From positions 248,001 through 312,000 of the forward strand of contig CP089457.1 of assembly GCA_026636295.1 (NCBI GenBank): a DNA stretch of 64,000 nucleotides. Reading direction: 5' to 3'. Under the pieces are notes generated by a model. It was not told the DNA's origin and searched no databases. It saw nothing but the letters and a program-made list of their open reading frames with translations. This document shows, piece after piece, positions 51,114 through 62,200 of this stretch. This stretch comes from Medakamo hakoo (Eukaryota; Chlorophyta; Trebouxiophyceae; Coccomyxaceae). How positions within the stretch are numbered: the first letter of the stretch is position 1; each line of letters opens with the position of its first letter. A program made the translations under genes and the position numbers.

Positions 51114-51803
51114 CTACAACATCAGAGCTTCGTCATCCGGGATGGGCAGCGGCAGGGGCCTGCGCTGCGCGGCAGGCTGCGGACGTGGCGCCGGCCTCGC
51201 GTCCTTGCCTCTCATCTGGATGACCGGCCGCGCGGCCGGGCGGGCCGCCACGCCCGCGGCAAAGCGCTTCGCTTCCGGCACCCGGCCCAGCTTGGCGAGG
51301 ATGCGGGCGCCGACGGGTAAAGAGGGGCTGTCCCGGACGCGCGCACGGCCTCCTCGCCCGCGGCCACGCACCGCGGACGGCGGCAGCACCACAACGCCAC
51401 TCCCCCTCCGCTCCGCCTCTGCTTTCACGGACCGCTCCCGCAGTTTGGCGGCAGCGGCGTCGCGGCGGGCTTGTTCCGCGGCGTGCAAGCGCCGCCACCG
51501 ACCGGAGCGGGCGTCTGTCAGCGGCGATGCGCGGGCCCTTGCCGCGACGGCCGGGAAAGACGCGGCAACCAGCCGCTCCCATGCTGGTTCCAGGCAGTCT
51601 GAGATGTCGCGGCCGGACGCGGCGGTTTCGTCGGCAATGATGGTGAGAGACTCCGCGGGGGCGCGCACGACCAGCGGTGGAATGAGTTCGGCTGGCAAGT
51701 CGCCCAGGGAGCCGACGATGCCGGGCGTTTGCGCGGCGGTCGCAATGAAGGCAGAGGTTGCCGCGCGAAGCGTCGGGGCGCCGAGCGAATGGTGGTCGCC
51801 CAT
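51114..51803 (-). CDS. Elongin-A-like protein (RNA polymerase II elongation factor SIII subunit)
   Basis: 229 residues, one exon. The region GSLGDLPAELIPPLVVRAPA followed by ESLTIIADETA, LEPAWERLVAASFP and SGRWRRLHAAEQARRDAAAA matches the elongin-A core: a degenerate F-box-like helix pair, then the '(L/D)xxWxxxxxxxFP' segment and the 'WRxxxxxxxEExR' helix. Elongin A boosts transcription elongation and can act as a cullin adaptor with Elongin B/C. The C-terminal half is basic, Arg/Pro/Ala-rich and disordered, ending PIPDDEALML. Animal proteins are much longer; fungal and algal ones are short like this. Its start is 243 bp from the stop of VPS13 on the same strand. Confidence 0.7.
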   Translation of the reverse strand: MGDHHSLGAPTLRAATSAFIATAAQTPGIVGSLGDLPAELIPPLVVRAPAESLTIIADETAASGRDISDCLEPAWERLVAASFPAVAARARASPLTDARSGRWRRLHAAEQARRDAAAAKLRERSVKAEAERRGSGVVVLPPSAVRGRGRGGRARVRDSPSLPVGARILAKLGRVPEAKRFAAGVAARPAARPVIQMRGKDARPAPRPQPAAQRRPLPLPIPDDEALML

Positions 51804-52045
51804 TCGGCGACGCTAGCGGGGGCCCAGCCACCGCCGACAGCCTGTGTTTCCGAATCCGTCTGTGCGCACACAGTCCTGGTCTGTCATACGCGGCGGAGGG
51901 AGGTGTGACGCGCTGCCACGCCTGGCGCGGCGCGTCCGAAAAGGAGACAGAACAATGACAAGGCGCGCGGCGCGAACGACGTCTCTCCCCACATCCATCC
52001 CTCTTCCCGACCGTCGACCGAGCACAGAAGAACGTAAAAAAAAAT

Positions 52046-55000
52046 CTACACCACCCCAACCCCACCGCTCAGGCTAGACCGCCCCACGACCGACGACTCT
52101 GACCTCTCCCCACTCACACTCCCACCCACACAACCAACCATCGCGGCCTGCACAGCCGCGGCCAGAGCCCGCGCGTCCGCCTCCGTCTCACAGTCCAGCA
52201 CCACCGACCGGAAGGGCTTGAACAGCCCACCTAAACCACCACCAGCAGGCATAGCAGGCCGCCCTGTCCCGGCCGTCTGCGGTCGAGCGGGCGTGCCCGC
52301 CGCCGCCGCCGCCGACACGCCCACGGGCGAGGGAGCAAAGGCCAGGACCTCCACCCGCCTCAGCCGCGCGTCGCGTGGACCAGCAGCGACCACGCGCACG
52401 CCGGCCACGTCGCCAGTCGACGCGGCCCAGTCGGGCGCGCGCGTGCGGGCACCCCCACCGGCCCCGGCTGTGGACACGGGCCGCGGCGTGTGGCGGTGGT
52501 GGTGCGCAGCCGCCGCGGCGGCGGCTGCACCAGCCGCCGCCGCAGCCAGCGCCCGCATCCCGTGCGGCGGCGGCGGCGGGCGGACGGGCGCGACCAGGAT
52601 GCGGGCGTCCGTGATGAGGACGAGGCGGCCAGGTAAGACGGACGGAGTCTGGGCGGCCGGCCGCGGCCGCGGCGGTGGCGAGGTGGTGGTCGCCCCTCCT
52701 CCAGGCGCCGACGCACGGACCGGCGGCGAGCCGCCCTCGCCCTCCCCGCCGCCACCGGCCAGTGCGACCGCCACGCGGCGGCACTCCAGGTACGTCTCTC
52801 CGCGCGCCGTGCGCGAGGTGGCGGCTCCACCGCCAGACAGTGGCAGTTCGCGCAACAAAGCCATGCCCGCCGCTTCGTGCCAGTCATACGCCGGCAGGGG
52901 CCGCCCGCGCCCATCCACCCGGCGCGGTGGCCGCACGCGCGCAAAGCGCGGCGGCTCTCCCACCGCGGCCGCGCGCAGGGCGGCGGCGGCGGCAGCGGAG
53001 ACGTCCAGGGCAGCGGCGGCTGGAGCGGCCAGGGCGGCGGCCGCGCCGCGGGCGGCGCCGCGGAAGCCGCCGCCCTGGCCGCCGCTGCCGCCGCCGCCCG
53101 GCCGCAGCCCGGCCAGCGCGCCCTCCAAACCAAACACGTCCAACGCCGCCCGGGCCGTGGCCGTGCCTTTGGCCGCCGCATTGGACAGGCCAAAGACGGC
53201 GTGGGCGGCGGAGGCGCGCACACCCGCGGCGGCCGCACGCGCGGCCCGCGCCGCTGCCGCAAAGGGCGAGCCGCCCGGCGCCGCTTCCGCCGCGGCCGCG
53301 GCGAGCCCCGCGGCCGGCGCGGCCGCCAACGCCCACAGGCCCATGCCCAGGTGCGCGAGCAGCTGGGCCGGGTCGCCCAGCACGGACGCCGACCCGACCA
53401 GCTTCACAATGACGGGGACGGCGGCCCGGGTGTAGTGCGCGGCCACGGCCTGGCGCAGCTGGGCCGGGCCCAGCAGCGGGTGGCGCAGCGTCAGCCCCCC
53501 CAGCGTGACGTGCGCGCCCTCGACTTCGCCGACCAGGGCCAGGACGGTCTGCACGCCGCTGCTGCCCGCGGCGCCCGGCGGCGGCGCGCCGGACCGGGCC
53601 GCACGCCGGCGGCGCACCTCGCCCGCCACGACCGCCGCTTTCGCCTGCGGGGCGGCCGGGTGGAGCGAGAGAATCGCGCGGACGGGGCCGACCCGGATCA
53701 GGTCGGCGTAGACTTTCAGGGCGGAGGGGGGCTGCGCACCCGCCGGCGCGCCCGGCTGGACCTCTTCGCCGTCGCCGGCGGCTGCACCGTGGTCGGACGG
53801 CGGCACGCTGGGCCCGCGCTGTGGGGACGTGCGGGCGCGCTGCTGCTGCAACGGTTGCAGCGGTGGCACTGACTCGCCCCGCCCGCTCGGCGCGACGCTG
53901 CCTTCCAGGCGGGCGCCGCCCGGCGGGAGGGGCGGGCCGCCACCCGACCCGAACCCGCCTGTGAGGCGGGCGAAACCGGCCGACGCCGCCGCCCCAGCCC
54001 CGGCCACCGCGCCCGCCAGCGCCGTCGCAAAGGCCTGTTCCACGTTGAGGGCGAGCGGCGCGAAATCCGCTTCGGCCGTCTCGATGCACAGCACGCCGTC
54101 CGGCCGCCGCGTCCAGGCGGCCAAGCGGGCGCGGAAGGCGGTGGGAGGGGGGGCGGACGACGTGGTCGAGCCGTGGTGAGGAGGTGGCGCCGCTGTCAGG
54201 GCGCGCGCGGGCGGCGCCGCGTCTCCACCGCCACCGCCGTCGCCGACCGACCCGCCGGCGGGCGAGTAATGCACGCCCAGCAGGCCGCCCAGCTCCACGG
54301 GCGCGACCAGCACCACAGGGTGCGCACTCCACGGCCGGGCATCATCGACCTGCGCCCGTCCCACCGCAGCTTCCACCCAGGCGCGGGCGCCGTCGTGGGC
54401 GGCACGCGCGCGCAGGCCCGCCACGCGAGCGTACACCAGCTCGGCCAGGGCGCCGGTCGCCGTCGCAGCCATCGGCGCGCGCCGCCCACTGCCGCCTGGC
54501 CCGACCAAGGACACGCCGACACCCGCCAGGTGCAGGGCGACGTCCAGCACAGGCGGCGGCGCGCGCGGGTTGTGCGCGGACGACGGCGCGGGCGTGAGGG
54601 CGGAGGTGGAGGAGGACGACAGCGCGGCCGCGGGCGGCGGCGCAGACGGCGGCGCCGCCGCGCCCGCGTCGCTCGACCCGCCTCCTCCGCCCAGCCACCA
54701 CGTCCCCGGCCCGCGCGCGGACCAGGGCCGCCAGTCGACGGGAGGCGACGCCGCCGACGCCGCCCCCATGCCGCCAGCCACCAGCCCCCGCCACCCACCC
54801 GCCAGGCCCAGGCCGGCCGAGGGAGGCGGGTGGACGTCCAGGTCGACGACGGTGAGCACGCGCGTCGGGCCTTCCGCGGACACCGTCGCCCGCAGGCGGC
54901 GTGGCCGGCGGGCGCCGCGGTCCGGGGAGGGGGTGGCAGACGCTCCGGGCGCACGAGACGCGGCCGCCACAGCGCCCGCCGCCGCGGCTGCGGCCGCGTC

Positions 55001-56205
55001 GCCGAGCGAGGCGGTGAACGAGCCGCCGACGCGGTCGAGGGCAAACGTGCCGAGCCGCCGCCCGTCGGCCAGCGCCACGACCAGCCGCCGGCTCCCCGTC
55101 GGTTCATCCCACGCGTACGGCGTCGACGACCAGGGTCGCAGCACGTCCCGGCGGGCGGCGACGTCGGCGGACGAGGCGGGCGGGAGGCGGCCGCCGCCCG
55201 GGGCGCCGGAGCTGGCGCCGCTGCCGTGGCCCACGCCCACGCCCGCTTGGGCCACGACCAACTCCTCGCCCGTGCAGTTGTCCAGGCGGTACGGCGCGAA
55301 GCGGCCGGACTGGTCTGACAGCGTGGCGACCAGGCAGCCGCCTCCCACCGCGACGACGTCGACGCGGAGCAGGCGGGCGCCCGCGGCGGCGGCGGCGGCG
55401 GCGCTGGAGCCGCCCGCCGCGCCCGCGAGCGCGGCCGCCACGCGGTCGCTGTGCCTCAACCGCACCAGCTGGTCGCCCGGCGTCGCCGGGTCGAAGGCGC
55501 CCGACCACAGCCAGCCGGGCTCGTGCGGGCGGACGGTGAGGGCCAGGGGCCGGCCCGTGTCCCGCCAGTGCACGACGCGGGAGGCGCCGGGAGCGAGGGG
55601 GCGGCCGCCGTCGGCCGGGTGGGGCGAGCCGCCGCCGTCCAGGCCGGCCTGCGCGAATTGCAGGGCCGGCCCGCCCGGCGGCAGCGCCGACCGCAGGACG
55701 AAGCGCGGGCCGACGCGGAGCTCCAGTCCACCGGGCGTCGGGTGCGCGGCCAGGGCGACCACGTACCCGGCCCGCGCTTGGTCTGGGCCCGCGGGCGCGG
55801 GCGAGGCTTGCGCGGCCGCGGGTCCGCCGCAGCCGCCCGCGTGGTGGGAGAGCGCGCCCGCGGCGCCCCACCCCATGCCGCGGGCCAGCGCGCACGGCAC
55901 GACGACGGCGGCCGCGCCGCCCACCGCCGCATCCAGCGGCACGGCTTCGGACCAGTAGGTGCGGCCAGGTGGGGCGCGGGCTGGGGACGCGCGCAAGCGG
56001 ACGCGGAGGCGGGGCAGGGACGCCGGGCGCGGGGGCGGGCGCCCGTCGTCGGCGCTGGCCGCCGCAGCCGCGGCGGCCGCCGCAGCGGCCGCAACGGCAT
56101 CCGCCACAGCCGGCGGCGTGTCCAGCAGCGTGGGGTACTTGCGCACCGCGTCAGGAGCAGTGGGCGGCGGCGGTGGCGGGACGGGCGTCGCGCTCCCGCT
56201 GGCGT

Positions 56206-56236
<31 letters not shown>

Positions 56237-59200
56237 CGTGCCCAGGGCCAGCACGCCGTGGAAGGCGTACCCCAAATCCGGCCCGGCCAGGGCTTGTCCC
56301 AGCCCGTCCAGCGCCGCTTCCTCGCCCGCGCCCGACCCGTCAGCCGCCAGGGGCGGAACCCAGGTGTCGGGCACCCAGTCCGGGCGGGCGGCGGGCGCGG
56401 GCGAGGAGGCGGGCGAGCCGTCGAGGAGGAGGGGGGTGGAGGCGGCCGCGGGGGGTCCGGCGCCCCCGCTCCCGCCGCCGCCGCCGCCATCCAGGCCGCC
56501 CACCTCAAAGTCAAAGGCCAGGGGCACGCCGGACGTGTTGATGGCAAAGGCCCCCGCTCGCACGCGCAGCGTCGTCGCGCCCGTGTCCGGGCAAGCCTCG
56601 CGTTCCAGGCGCAGCGCGACGCCGTGCCCGCCCGGCTTGGTCGGGCCGCCGGCGCGGGTGGCAGCGGAGGCGGACGCCACGCCCGCGCCGGGCGTGGCTG
56701 TGGCCGCGCCGCCAAAGACGGACCGGGGCATGACGGAGCGCGCGCACCGCACCACGACGGCGGGTGGATGAAACTGACGAGCGCCGCTCACGAGCGCCGG
56801 CAGCGTCGCGGGCGCGGATTTCAAAAAACCGAGCGGCTGGAGGACCGCGTCGTCGGGAGACACCGCGTCCCGGGCGGCCGGCAGTTCCGCCCGGCCACCA
56901 GGGCCTAAGGACAGGCGAGCTCCGCCCGGGCCCAGGGAGACGGCCAGTGGCAGCGGCAGCGCGTTTTCAAAGGACAGCGGCGCACGGACGACGACGTCCC
57001 ACCCGGCATCACCACTGCCCGACGGCGCGAGCCCCACGTTGAGGCGCAGGTCGGGCGTGCGGGGCGGGGCGGCCAGGGCCGGGCGCACGGCCACGGACCG
57101 GGCAGCACGTGCAGACGGAGGAGGCGGCGGTCCGCCCGCCTGGCCAGACCCGCTGGCGTCGCTGGCCGCGTCGTCGGCCGCGAGCGCGGCGCCCGACCTG
57201 CGCGCGGGCGGGCCGCGCGGCCCGCCCTCCGCGGCGTCGACCAGCGGCGCCAGGCGCACGCCCACGGACCAGTCGTACCGGTGCGCGCCGCCCGGCCCCG
57301 CCGTGCTGGCCGGCCGCAGGGCCAGCATGCCCGGTTCCGGCCGAATGGCGGGCAGCCAGGCCGACCCGCCCGGCCCCAACACCGCCAGCGGCGCCGGCTC
57401 CAGCCCGAGCGGCGACAGCAGCCCGACCTCGAGCACCGCGCTCGGTGGCGGGGCCCGCGACGCCGCGCCGCGCGGGCCGTCCGGGCCCACCGCCCCAGGC
57501 GGGCTGGCGTTGACGATGCGCAGGCAGGAATGCAACAGGACGGCCCGGCCGCCGCCCACGCCGCCCGACCCGACGCGCCAGCCGATGCGCGCGCGCAGCC
57601 CGCCCGCCGCGACGGCGACCGCGTCGCCGACCTCGGCGTCGGCGCCGTCGTCAGTGTTACTGCTGCCGGCGTCCACGCCCAGGTCGATGGGTGGGAGAGC
57701 AGCACCGCCGCCCGCGCCCAGAAGGACGACCGCCAGGGCGCGCGGTGGGGGTGGGCGCGCCGTGGCGAGCGCCCGCAGCGGCGGCGCGGTCGGGCGCCGC
57801 GCCCTCGCGGCTGCCGCCGTCGCTGCGCCCGCCTTGAAAAACGTGCCTGGCGGGCCGGCCAGGCGACCGTGGCGTTCGTCGTCCGCCCAGGCGGATAAGG
57901 GAAGGTCAGCAGATTCACCTGGTGCGATGTGCGTGGTGGAGCCCGCGGCCGGGCCGGCGAGGCGGGCCCGGCGCGGGCGGGGCGGGGAGGACGCGACGGC
58001 GCTCGGCGGCGGCCGGGCAGTCTGCGTCCCACCGCCGCCGCCGCCACTCCCAGCCGTCGTCAGCCAGACTTCGACCGGCGCGCCCGTCGCGTTGGTCACC
58101 GCAACGACGGGCGCGGCCGCCCGTGCCGCCGCCGCGGCCGCGTCCAACGCCCCGTCCAAGCTGGCGGCCGACACCCACCAGGGGTTGGCGCCGCCTGCGC
58201 CGCGCGCTGCGCGGGCCGCAATCGCGGCGGCCGCGGCCGCCACGGACGCGGCGGCGGGTAAGCCGGGTGGCGCGGTTAGTTCCATGATGGCCCGCGACCG
58301 CAGGCGGGCGCGCAGGCGGGCGGGCTCGTCCGTGGAGGCGGAGGAAGGGGCGGCGGCGGCGGTGGCGTCAGCGCCCCCGCCCCGACCACCACTCCCTCCA
58401 GCCGGCGCCCGGCCGGCCAGCGACACGTCCACCGGCCACGCCGGGTCCAGGACGGGCTCCCACCCGCCCGCGCCCGGGTTGAAGGCGCGGGCGGACAGGG
58501 ACGCCCGGATGCGGGCACGGACGGTGGAGACGCCGGTGGGGGCGGCAGGCGGCCCCGCCGCGGCCACGGATGGTGCTGGCGGCGGCAGGACGAACGACGT
58601 CCAGACGACGCGCGCGTCGCCGCTGTGCAGGGCGGCTTCCAGCACGGGCGCACCAGACCGGGCTCCGGGAGCCGTCTCCAACAGGACGGCGACGGAGTTG
58701 ACGCACACGCGCAAGCGGACGGACCGGGCTGGGCGGAGGGGGAGGCGGTCACTGGGCGGCAGGGGTGCAGGGTTGGCGCTGCCACCCCCACCACTCATGG
58801 CCGCCGTCGCAGCGGCCGCAGCCGCAGCAGCCGCGCCATCTTCTGCTTCTTCTGCGCCCGGAACGCCAGGCGCGGTGGCTGTGACGGCGGCTGCGGCAGC
58901 TGCCGCCGCCGCACTCGCCGCCGCGACGATGACTTCTCCCGCGACATCGGCGACCTGGCGTGCGGTCGACGCGGCCGCCGCAACTAACGCCGCGGCAATG
59001 GCCAGCCGGTCGGGCGACAGCCAGGCCGCGACCGCGTCGACGGCGACCCGGACGCGGGCGGTGGCGGTGGCGGGCGTGGACGGACCGGTGGGTCGCGGGC
59101 CCAGGCCACCGCCGCCGTCTTCGTCGCTCGACGTGCCGCGCGCGTCGTCGTCAGACGCCCACCCACTGCCCTCGTCGCCCGTCGCTCCTGCCGGCGCTCC

Positions 59201-62200
59201 GGCAGGCTTGAAGCGGGTGACCAGGTCGCGGGCGGCCGCTAAGGCACCTCGCGCCGCACCTCTCCGACGAGGCGTGGCCACGGCCGCGGCGCGAGCGTCC
59301 GCGGCGTGCGACCCGCGCGCGCGGCGGCCCGGGCGAGCAGGCGGCCCCACCGCCGCGCCCGCGCCCAGGCGGTGGACGGAGATGGTCCACGCGCCGTCCC
59401 GGCCGCGGTGCGCGGACGCTCCAGGCATGGCGATGGCTAAAGCCGGCACGGACGGCGCGGACCCGTCATAATCGTCGTCGTCGTCGTCGTCTTCCAACGG
59501 ACGGGGCGCGGGCGAGGGCGAGCGCGACCCCGGCTGCGGCGGCGCGGTGCCGGCACGGTGGCCGGCGCTGTCGCCGCCGCGCAGGCCGGGCGGGCCCGCT
59601 GCTTGGACTGCCAGTGACAGCGGCCCGCACGTTGCGCGCAGTGGCATGGGAGGATCAGTCGACTTGGGCGGTGGAGGCGGGCGTGGCGCGACGGCGGCCA
59701 GGCCCGCCGCGGCCGCGGCCTTGACGCCGTCGACCGCGCGGGGCAAGCCCGCCGCCGCGGCCACGCACTCGGCGCCGATGCGGGCGCCGTCCCGCCAGGC
59801 GGGCGCGGACATGACCACGCGCATGGTCGCAGCGCTCAGGGCGAGGAGGGGTGGGGAGGCGGGGGAGGGCGGGCCCACGACGAGCGCGCCGCCCACGCGC
59901 GCGGGCGCGGCGCGCCCCCTCCGCCGGCGCGGCGGCGCGGCGAGGAACGCGACTTCCACGGCTGGCGGCGGCGCCCCCTCGTGCCCACCTTCATGCGGTG
60001 GGGATGTGAAGAAGGGCGACTGCGCCCGTTGTTTGCCACCCGCGGCAGACGACGTGGGCCCGGGCGAGGACAGAGCGCCGTCCTCTCCAGACATCCCGCC
60101 CACGCTGCCGCCGCCGCCGGCCACGATGGACGGCGAGCCGGCCCGCAACGCCGACCAGGTGGGCGACGTGATGTCTTGGTGGTGGTGGTCGCCGTGCGAG
60201 GACGGTCCCGCACCCTCGCCATCAATGCTGGAGTGCGCGGACTCGTAGGCGGAGCCGCCGTCCCCGTCGTCGTCGTCGTGTCCATTGCCCTCGTCTCCCT
60301 CGCCCGATGAACTGCCGGCGGGCGAGGGTGACGCCGATGCACGCAGCGGCGCCCAGCCTGCACTGCGCCGGGGCACAGACAGGCGAGGCAAGTCGGGGGC
60401 AGACCCCATGGTCGGCCCAGGCACGGCACCCCCGCCCAGCGCGGCGGCCAGGCCGCTCGGGCCGGGCGTGGCTGACGCGCGCGCGCCGCCGCCGCGAGAC
60501 AGGGGCGCAGCCGCTGCGGGCACGCTGCCGGCCCGGCCACCAGCTGAAGACGCCAGTGAGGACGCGGACCCGCCCGCACCCGCGACGGAGGGCGTGACGC
60601 CGCGAGACGGCGGCGGCAGCGTGCTTGCCCGGGCGTTGGAAGTTGGCGGCGCGCCGGGCGCACGACCACCCCCGCCACCACTCGGCTCGACGGACGCGGC
60701 CGCCCACGCGATGGACGCCGACCCGCCTGTCGACCCGCGCAGGTCTAAGCGCGGGGACGCCAGACGCAAGACGACCGCGCCGCCGCCCGCGTCCGGCGCG
60801 CCCCGCACCCGCAGGCGGACGGAGGCGATCAGGAGGCGGGCGGTTGGCAGGGTCAGAGGCTGTGGCGGTGGTGGTGGTGGTGCCTGCTGCTGCTGCGCCG
60901 GCGGCGGCGGCGGCGGCGGCACGGACCGGGCTGGGCTGGGCGGTGGGCGGGCCTGTGGTACCGCCGCACCGCCCTCCCCGCTCGCCGGTGGGAGCGCGAC
61001 CCCCAGCGCGGCCGCGCCCCAGGCCGCCGCCCGGGCGAGCGTCGCAACCGCGCCCGGGCCCAGGTCGGCCGACACACCGCCGCACGTGGCGTCCAGGCCG
61101 GCTGCCGGCCGTGGGCGGGCGTCGACGCGCACGCCAGACACAACCAAGGCAGCGGGGCGTTCCCGTGAGAGCAGGAGTGAAGCGCTGGAGGCCGGCCCGC
61201 CACCGCCCCCGGCCGCCAGGGCCAGCGCGGCCGCCAGTTCGGCTGGCAGGCCGCCCGCGCCAGGGCCGAGCGCGCCCCACCACCCGGTCGCTGACGCGGC
61301 GGCGGACGCGGGCCCGCCCACGGGATCGATGGCTGACGGGGACACCTTCAAGGCCAAGCGTGCGATGCGGGCGACGATGGCCGGGGCGGCGTCCGTCGTC
61401 GTGCGAGTGGCGGGGCCGGGCGGGGCGCCATCCGCCGACCGCCCGGGCGCGAGGGCCGGGTGCGACGCCGGCCCGGGGACGGGCGGCGGCGCGCCGGGCG
61501 GCAGGCACACGACAGCGCGGTCCAAACTGAGACGGACAGCATCCAGCGGGGGCGTGGCGGTGGGTGCGGCGGACAAGCGGGAGGGACGGCGGTTGGCCCG
61601 CCGCCGCGCCGCCCGCCCGCCTCCGCCGCTGCCGTCCTCGGACAGCAGCAGCAAGCCCGCGGCTGCCGCCGCCGGGTCGGAGCCGATGGCGGCGGCTGGC
61701 AGGGCCAGGGCTAGACCCGTCAGATCCAGGGCGATGGTCGACGGGACGGGCGGAGGCTTGGCGTCGCCGTCGCCGTCGCCTCCAGCCGCCGCCCTGGCCG
61801 CGTCTGCGGCAGCAACCGCCGCCCCGACCCGCACGAGCAACCCCGCGCCGACCACCAGGCCCGCCGCCGTCACGGCCGTCGCTCGGGTCACGCCCTTGAC
61901 GTGCGTGTGCGTGACGCGCAGGCGGGCGGGCGCGCCCGGCCGGGCGGCGTCAATGGTGGCGGCGGCGGCGGGCAGCGGAGGGGTGGTGGTGGTGGTGGTC
62001 GGGGGCCAGGCAGCACCACCACCACTGCCAGCCGCGGTGGGCGTTGCGCCCAGGCTGAAGGGCGGCCCGCCGCCCTCGCCGTGCGACACGGTCTCCCAGT
62101 CCGCGACGCGCAGTCCCACCACATCCGCCGAAAAGACCTCCCAGTCTGGCGAGGTGGCGAAGGTCAAGGCGAGGGCGGACGCGGCCAGGCCGGCCGCGAG

